Below are positions 58,571 to 64,000 of a stretch of 64,000 nucleotides of DNA, one piece after another. Position 1 is the first letter of the stretch, and each line of letters opens with the position of its first letter. The notes under the pieces are model-generated. The model worked only from the letters and a program-made list of their open reading frames with translations, was not told the DNA's origin and ran no database searches. Source of the stretch: Schistosoma haematobium (taxonomy: Eukaryota; Platyhelminthes; Trematoda; Strigeidida; Schistosomatidae); contig NC_067196.1 in NCBI RefSeq assembly GCF_000699445.3, positions 73,601,864-73,665,863 of the forward strand, in the 5' to 3' direction. Position numbers and translations under genes: made by a program.

Positions 58571-61500
58571 CGGCAACCGTAGCCGGCGAACAAAGCCGTC
58601 TGTTATTCGTCACAGATGTGACAACGAGAGTTCGCTACCTCGTCGACACTGGCGCAGAAGTTAGCGTTCTCCCAGCAAATCCTAACGACCGACTACACGA
58701 ATCGACCCTAAACTTACAGGCGGCAAACGGAAAACCGATCGCTACATATGGCAAAAGGTACGTTTACCTTAACGTGGGTTTACGCAAACCCATACACTGG
58801 ATTTTCGTTGTTGCAGATGTTTCTATACCAATCATTGGTATGGACCTTCTACAACACCACAATCTGATCATCGATACGCGCAAACGGAGGCTAGTAGACG
58901 GGAACACTAATTTGTCCGTTTGCGTAACTTCTTTTACTGGTTGTAGAGTATCCCCAGTCACAGTTAAACATATGATAGACCCACTCTATCAACCACTACT
59001 CGATAAGTACCCTGGGATACAACAAACTCAACCGAAACTACCGTGTGTAACCAGCAACGTTACACATCACATCACGACTACAGGACCACCTGTATTCTCT
59101 AAAGCACGACGACTAGCTCCTGAAAAGCTAAGGTTAGCGAAAAACGAATTCGATCACATGATGGACTTAGGAATCATACGACCGTCAAGTAGCCCATATG
59201 CATCTCCGTTGCACATGGTCCCTAAAAAGGACAGCAACGATTGGCGTCCAACTGGTGACTATCGGCGATTGAACGCGAAAACCATTCCCGATCGTTACCC
59301 GTTGCCTCACATTCACGATTTGACAGCTACCTTGAAAGGTACAACTGTCTTTTCGAAAATCGACTTGGTTAAAGCGTATAACCAAATCCCTATGGCTACT
59401 GACGACATACCGAAAACAGCTATCATAACTCCTTTCGGACTCTATGAATTTTTGCGAATGCCTTTCGGTCTAAGGAATGCTGCTCAAACATTCCAAAGAT
59501 TCATAGACGACGTTTTTCGAGGTCTCAACTTCGTACACGCGTATGTTGATGACTGTCTAATCGCAAGTCCGGACAGAGAAACACATCTCAAGCATCTGGA
59601 TCTTGTTTTCGAACGACTTCAAAAACATGGCATTACTGTAAACGTTCAGAAATGCCAATTCGGAACCGACTCGTTAGACTTTCTGGGACACACTATCGAT
59701 GCTCAAGGTATCCGACCCCTTAGAACCAAAGTGGCGGCCATTCTGGATTACCCAGAACCGACCACCGTCAAGCAATTACGCACGTTCAACGGCCTGGTAA
59801 GTTTCTATAGACGTTTCATACCCAAATGCGCATTACTTATGAAACCTCTGACCGACCAACTTCGTGGAAATGCGAAATCCATTAATTTGGACGACACCGC
59901 ACGAAAAGCATTCTCCACAGTTAAGGAACTGATTGCTAAAGCAACAATGCTCGCACATCAGGACACCCGAGCACCCATTAGCATCGCAGTAGACGCATCC
60001 GACTCAGCAATCGGAGGAGTCTTACAACAATGGGTTAACAACTCCTGGCAACCCTTGGCATTTTTCTCTAGAAGGTTGCTAGACACCGAATCGAGGTACA
60101 GCACATTCGGTAGGGAACTCCTAGCTATGTATTGTGCTGTACGGCATTTCCAACACTACATCGAAGGTCGTGAATTCACTCTTTTCACGGACCATAAACC
60201 GCTCACTTTCTCGTTAAGCTCTCCTTCTGACAAGTACTCTCCCCGTGAGTCTCGACAACTGGACTACATTTCGCAGTTTACTTCAGATATTCAACACATC
60301 TCTGGAGCAAACAATGTAGTTGCAGACGCTTTATCTCGTATAACTTCCTTGAACAGTTTCCAAGGAATCGACCTTCTTAAACTCGCCGATCTTCAAAAAG
60401 AAGACAGTGATCTTCAGCACGAGTTATCGTCCACAACCCTTAAACTACGCATCAAACAGATGGGAACAGGTAAAGAAACCTTACTTTGTGACACATCTAC
60501 AGGTAGGGATCGCCCAATCGTGCCGAAACATTATCGACGCAATGTCTTCAACACATTGCACAAACTTTCGCATCCAGGTGTTCGTGCAACCATCAAGCTT
60601 ATAGCAGAAAGGTTTTGCTGGCCTGGAATGAATAAAGACGTGAGGGAGTGGGCACGCTCCTGTGTAAGCTGCCAAAAATCTAAGGTTATCAGACACAATA
60701 AATGTCCCTTAGGCTCGTTTAAAACTCCCGATGCCCGTTTCGACCATGTTCATCTGGATTTGGTAGGACCTTTACCAGATTCAAATGGATACTCTTATCT
60801 CTTAACCTGCGTTGACCGTTTCACTCGATGGCCAGAAGCAGTACCTATCAAGGACATCACTGCTGAAACAGTGGCCCGCACATTCGTCGAACGATGGGTA
60901 GCAAACTTCGGTTGCCCTTCAACCATCACTACAGACCGCGGACGTCAGTTTGAATCTGATCTTTTCCGTCGTCTGACCACACTTTTAGGAATCACTCGCT
61001 TCCGAACGACCGCCTACCATCCACAAGCAAACGGGTTGGTAGAACGTTTTCACCGACAACTGAAAGCTTCGCTATCAGCAGCAAACGTTTCACAGTGGAC
61101 CGACGCTCTTCCACTCGTCTTACTAGGTATTCGCAATGCAGTGAAAGCTGACATTGGATACACTGCGGCTCAACTCGTTTATGGAACGACACTTCGACTT
61201 CCAGGAGAATTCGTGGATCCTTCATCCTCTTCAATGAACATGGATCTAACCTCCTACACGAACAGGCTTACAAACGCAATGCGTTCAGTTAAACCTGCTT
61301 TCACTCGACCTCAATCAACTGATGTTTTCGTTCAACCTGACTTACGATATAGTACACACGTTTTCATTCGTCGAGACTCGCATCGACGACCATTCGAATC
61401 AGCATACGAAGGACCCTTCAAAGTTCTTCAACGTGAATCTAAGTACTATATAGTCGATAAGAACGGAACAAACGATAGCATCAGCATCGATCGCTTAAAA

Positions 61501-61701
61501 GCAGCGTATTTAGAAGGAAATCCTATCCACGTCGATTTTCCTTCGGTACAATCGAACGACACGACTCCGACACTTACAATACCTCATCCGACAACCAACA
61601 CACACGATGATACTTCGACAGTATCCGAAAATAAACTTAAAACGACGCGTTCTGGAAGAAGGGTGAGATTTCCAGAACATTTAAACGACTATTGCACGTA
61701 A
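58528..61701 (+). CDS. pol: Pol polyprotein: protease, RT, RNase H, integrase
   Basis: Open from 58528 in the -1 frame relative to gag; no ATG is needed if it is made by frameshifting. Numbering from 58618: protease active site DTG at 10-12 ([13 protein letters not shown]). RT follows with [32 protein letters not shown] and the YVDD box at 309-312. RNase H starts near 455 ([13 protein letters not shown]) with TDHKPL. The integrase zinc finger is at ~648-690 (HKLSHPG ... CVSCQ). The DDE core is D714, D773, E809, with the usual 35-residue spacing. A GPY/F-like module (YEGPFKVL) and a basic end [10 protein letters not shown] follow; no chromodomain. Every catalytic residue I can check is present and there is no internal stop. 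It copies element RNA and integrates the cDNA. Confidence 0.95.
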   Translation, partial: FEKQFGKLPSRHALTATVAGEQSRLLFVTDVTTRVRYLVDTGAEVSVLPANPNDRLHESTLNLQAANGKPIATYGKRYVYLNVGLRKPIHWIFVVADVSIPIIGMDLLQHHNLIIDTRKRRLVDGNTNLSVCVTSFTGCRVSPVTVKHMIDPLYQPLLDKYPGIQQTQPKLPCVTSNVTHHITTTGPPVFSKARRLAPEKLRLAKNEFDHMMDLGIIRPSSSPYASPLHMVPKKDSNDWRPTGDYRRLNAKTIPDRYPLPHIHDLTATLKGTTVFSKIDLVKAYNQIPMATDDIPKTAIITPFGLYEFLRMPFGLRNAAQTFQRFIDDVFRGLNFVHAYVDDCLIASPDRETHLKHLDLVFERLQKHGITVNVQKCQFGTDSLDFLGHTIDAQGIRPLRTKVAAILDYPEPTTVKQLRTFNGLVSFYRRFIPKCALLMKPLTDQLRGNAKSINLDDTARKAFSTVKELIAKATMLAHQDTRAPISIAVDASDSAIGGVLQQWVNNSWQPLAFFSRRLLDTESRYSTFGRELLAMYCAVRHFQHYIEGREFTLFTDHKPLTFSLSSPSDKYSPRESRQLDYISQFTSDIQHISGANNVVADALSRITSLNSFQGIDLLKLADLQKEDSDLQHELSSTTLKLRIKQMGTGKETLLCDTSTGRDRPIVPKHYRRNVFNTLHKLSHPGVRATIKLIAERFCWPGMNKDVREWARSCVSCQKSKVIRHNKCPLGSFKTPDARFDHVHLDLVGPLPDSNGYSYLLTCVDRFTRWPEAVPIKDITAETVARTFVERWVANFGCPSTITTDRGRQFESDLFRRLTTLLGITRFRTTAYHPQANGLVERFHRQLKASLSAANVSQWTDALPLVLLGIRNAVKADIGYTAAQLVYGTTLRLPGEFVDPSSSSMNMDLTSYTNRLTNAMRSVKPAFTRPQSTDVFVQPDLRYSTHVFIRRDSHRRPFESAYEGPFKVLQRESKYYIVDKNGTNDSISIDRLKAAYLEGNPIHVDFPSVQSNDTTPTLTIPHPTTNTHDDTSTVSENKLKTTRSGRRVRFPEHLNDYCT
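58543..58587 (+). promoter_or_regulatory. Programmed -1 ribosomal frameshift signal (gag to pol)
   Basis: The slippery heptamer G-GGA-AAC (58543-58549) is in the gag frame register required for -1 slippage. A 6-nt spacer follows. Then comes a GC-rich stem GCCGGC (58556-58561) pairing with GCCGGC (58582-58587), enclosing a second small stem ACGG/CCGT (58570-58573 with 58577-58580). The pol frame is open from 58528, so slippage at this site joins gag to pol without a stop. Confidence 0.85.
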
Positions 61702-62130
61702 GGCACTTCTCGACATTTTATATTATTTTTAAAAAAAAACAATTTTAATATGCTTATATATTTTTATTTCTATTTAAAAAAAACAAAACAAAAAAAAACA
61801 ATTTTTTAATGCTATTACGTGTTCATGAGTTTATTTTCCATTTTTTCCGCCGACATTGTGTTTTTACGCACATACGAGTGTATTTCGACATGCACTTACA
61901 TTTTCTTTTTCTTTTCCAGGACGGCTGGAAAAGAACGATGACGTTTATGAGGATCCGAAATTTTCATTGTACATTTTCTTTTTTTACTATGTTGTACCTC
62001 CGTCCCATATAGTAAGGAAAGACGACCAGACGCTGCTAAATTTAGTAAGCTATCAGAAGAGTGTTTACCAACGACAAACTCGTTGGGTTTAAACTTCTGG
62101 CTGGCCACGTCTTAGGGTCGTCACTGCCCC
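61702..62130 (+). other. 3' untranslated region of the Gypsy element
   Basis: About 430 bp between pol and the polypurine tract, with A-rich runs (61728-61806). Two overlapping short frames (61809-62012, 61856-62092) lack any envelope-like or other recognisable feature. A pyrimidine tract ending TTTTCCAG (61919) looks like a splice acceptor, but no downstream coding exon justifies one. Confidence 0.6.
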
Positions 62131-62146
62131 ACTAGGGGGAGTGATC
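62131..62146 (+). promoter_or_regulatory. Candidate polypurine tract
   Basis: CTAGGGGGAGTGATC immediately before the 3' LTR; primes plus-strand synthesis. Confidence 0.65.
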
Positions 62147-62467
62147 TGTAGCGGTAAATAAATCCCCAAAATAAATAGCACTAAGTTTTCGACATTGGAT
62201 GCTGACCATATGTTTTAGTGGACTCATCTAGCTGAAGGCGCTCGGTCAGGCATCCGCACCAGATCACGTGTGGTAACGCCGTGCTCAACATCAACCGCAA
62301 TCGCTAGCCAGATTAGATCAGAGAATTCCGATATATTGGTCATCGCCAAATATACTCTTCCGATCTCCTCGACTCTGTCTTTTGATTTCTCTTGGTGGGA
62401 ACGAAATATATTAGAAGGTGTTACTGGTAGAAGCGTTGTCAAACACTGAATACCTGTGACATCAACA
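62147..62467 (+). repeat. 3' LTR of the Gypsy element
   Basis: 321 bp. The single difference from the 5' LTR is C for T in CAGGCATCCGCACC. Confidence 0.97.
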
Positions 62468-62471
62468 AGAT
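62468..62471. repeat. Target-site duplication of the Gypsy element (right)
   Basis: AGAT; matches 57229-57232. Confidence 0.8.
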
Positions 62472-64000
62472 CAACAGAAACTAAACCGAACATAGAAACC
62501 AAAAAGCAGACCGTCTCACCATTAATATAATGTATATCAGAAATTACAAGGAGATTAGTGAAGATGTGTTACGCACAAACCAGAAAAACCACCGTTACTA
62601 ATACCAGGCAAACCAAAGAACGAAATGAAGAAAGTAGTAAATCTGAACTTTGACAACCTAAGTTCCAGTATTTGGTCTGAACGTAGGATAAGTGAACTGC
62701 GTTCTTTTCTACGGCATAGAAAGCGTTTTTGACTGATTCGTATCTAATTATGTCTAAACAAAAGTTCTTTGCTCACTATAGATGAGCTTAATTTAAAAAA
62801 TAAACAGAATATTTCAAAAGTAGAAAAGATCTCAAACGGTATGGCCTGTATTGTACACTTTAGCACAAAATAATGTGATAAACAGCAAGCGGAATGCTTA
62901 ATTTGCAGATGTTTTGTATATGAGAATCAATAAGAGCAGTCCCAACAAGGTGGGATTATAGTGGCATTGGGCCATAACTACACAATCCTCAAAGCTGAAC
63001 ACGAGACATTTGGGGAAATAGATATTCAACATTTAACGTGGAGAAAAACCTAACGATGAAGAAGGCGGGAACAATGAACTGAATTAATTGGATTTGATCT
63101 GATGGCATGGCTTGGCCTCGCAGGCATGGTCCCTGTTGAATGTTACCTTATACCTTGTGGAGATAGGTCTGACAAGCTTATTTTGTAAATAGTTTTTAAT
63201 ATTATTTGTATTTATTTTGTCAATTTCTCACTGCATGTACATTTGTCATTAAATGATTGTACCTGTTGTTTAAGTAAATGACCTTGAAGACTTTTTCCGT
63301 TGTGATACTAACATAGCGTGACACACTTTTGGTTGTTCGCAAATACACTATTACACACACACGCTCCTTGTTCTATTCACACGCGTTATCGAGCTAATCG
63401 CATTCTAAATCGAGTATTATCCACATTTTAGACTGCTGTGCCATTTCTATTACACCCTACGTCAAAGAAACTTACTGGAGTCATATTTACCTCATTGGAA
63501 TTATTACTCATTTATAATTGTGGATTTTTTGGGACCAAAACTCAACGGAATACGCAACAACTAGCCGATTTAAGTAACGTCCCTGAACTTTTAATTTGTG
63601 TTACTAATTTATAAATTGTTATTGTTACATTAACTTTTGGACGTAATAACTTTATCGCTAATTTTTGGTTATTATACTTTTTGGTCCACCACAATCTTTT
63701 ACTCATAATAAATACACTATTCTATCTCCAGCCTGAATGTGTTCTCCATCATATGTTGAGTCAGTGTAGACAATGATGTGACTTCCACGTAAGATCTCAT
63801 AGATGAAGCAGTTACATCATGACAAATATGCAATTTTAGGATTAAACCTACTGTTAAAGCAGTACTAATATCATGTAGGCCATAATTATACAGGATCATA
63901 TATTTATCTGCGATTATTCGAGCATCCGTTCTCAGAAGAAAGTTGAAGGTCAATAATCAGCAACTGAACCACGCCGTAACCTTGATTTTAGTCAAACACT
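62472..64000. other. Intergenic, nothing recognised
   Basis: Right flank of the Gypsy element. Less AT-rich than average; no coding frame or repeat boundary could be supported. Confidence 0.4.

Larger units (their letters stand above)
57233..62467 (+). mobile_element. Complete Ty3/Gypsy LTR retrotransposon, CsRn1/Boudicca-like (5,235 bp)
   Basis: LTRs of 321 bp (57233-57553 and 62147-62467) differ at one position. The 4-bp duplication AGAT flanks the element at 57229-57232 and 62468-62471. Order: LTR, tRNA-Trp-like primer site, gag, -1 frameshift signal, pol (protease, RT, RNase H, integrase), polypurine tract, LTR. There is no env-like frame. The CHCC gag box and tRNA-Trp primer are hallmarks of the CsRn1 clade, which includes Boudicca of S. 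mansoni. All open frames and catalytic motifs are intact, so the copy may be competent, or was very recently. Confidence 0.95.

Noticed and set aside
58764..61234. Minus-strand frames within pol
   Set aside because: Shadows of the pol frame; no independent evidence.
61809..62092. Third (envelope-like) frame of the Gypsy element
   Set aside because: Two short overlapping frames lie in AT-rich 3' untranslated sequence, without signal peptide plus transmembrane layout or any recognisable motif.
62224..62502. Minus-strand frame across the 3' LTR, matching one at 57310-57660
   Set aside because: Both are the same antisense reading of the LTR sequence, present twice only because the LTRs are identical there.
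1..64000. CRISPR arrays, bacterial operons, rRNA genes
   Set aside because: No regularly spaced direct repeats or rRNA-like segments were seen, and the content is clearly eukaryotic.

Overview
The window looks like genomic DNA of a schistosome (Schistosoma or a close blood fluke). It is AT-rich and intron-bearing, and almost all coding-looking sequence belongs to retroelements. Indicators are a tegument-allergen-like (TAL) gene with EF-hand plus dynein-light-chain domains, SINE-like repeats carrying hammerhead ribozyme cores (Sm-alpha type), a CsRn1/Boudicca-type Ty3/Gypsy element with a CHCC gag box and a tRNA-Trp-like primer site, RTE-clade LINEs, a Penelope-like element and a Merlin transposase remnant. 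Family names come from recognition by eye, not from a search.

Layout. 1-5 kb: 3' end of an RTE LINE, then an RTE endonuclease relic split by a 1.1-kb insertion with a 16-bp target duplication. 5.8-7.9 kb: a Penelope-like element (RT plus GIY-YIG) broken by one frameshift. 10.7-11.7 kb: left arm of a 1,082-bp inverted repeat. 15.4-23.2 kb: a nested stack in which a CR1/Jockey-type LINE is interrupted by a Merlin relic, by a nearly full-length RTE LINE (13-bp target duplication, lying across the Merlin end) and by a 521-bp solo LTR (5-bp duplication). 27.6-31.9 kb: the only clear host gene, a three-exon TAL gene on the minus strand. Its second intron holds the right arm of the inverted repeat. 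35-48 kb: short retroelement fragments, hammerhead SINEs, an internally deleted LINE derivative and LTR-like repeats. 49.2-51.8 kb: a young, internally deleted, non-autonomous Gypsy-type element. 57.2-62.5 kb: a young, apparently complete Gypsy element with gag, a canonical -1 frameshift signal, and pol.

The most unusual structure is the inverted repeat. Arms 10654-11735 and 29613-30694 differ at only 2 of 1,082 positions, with no gaps, across a 17.9-kb spacer. The spacer carries the last exon of the TAL gene, so recombination between the arms would invert that exon away from the first two. Whether this is a real inversion-prone locus, the footprint of a past inversion or an assembly artefact cannot be settled from the sequence alone.

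Two LTR elements have LTR pairs that differ at one position each, so both inserted recently. The 2.5-kb one lacks protease, RT and RNase H and must have been mobilised by proteins supplied in trans. The other element here has unrelated LTRs, so the helper is probably elsewhere in the genome.
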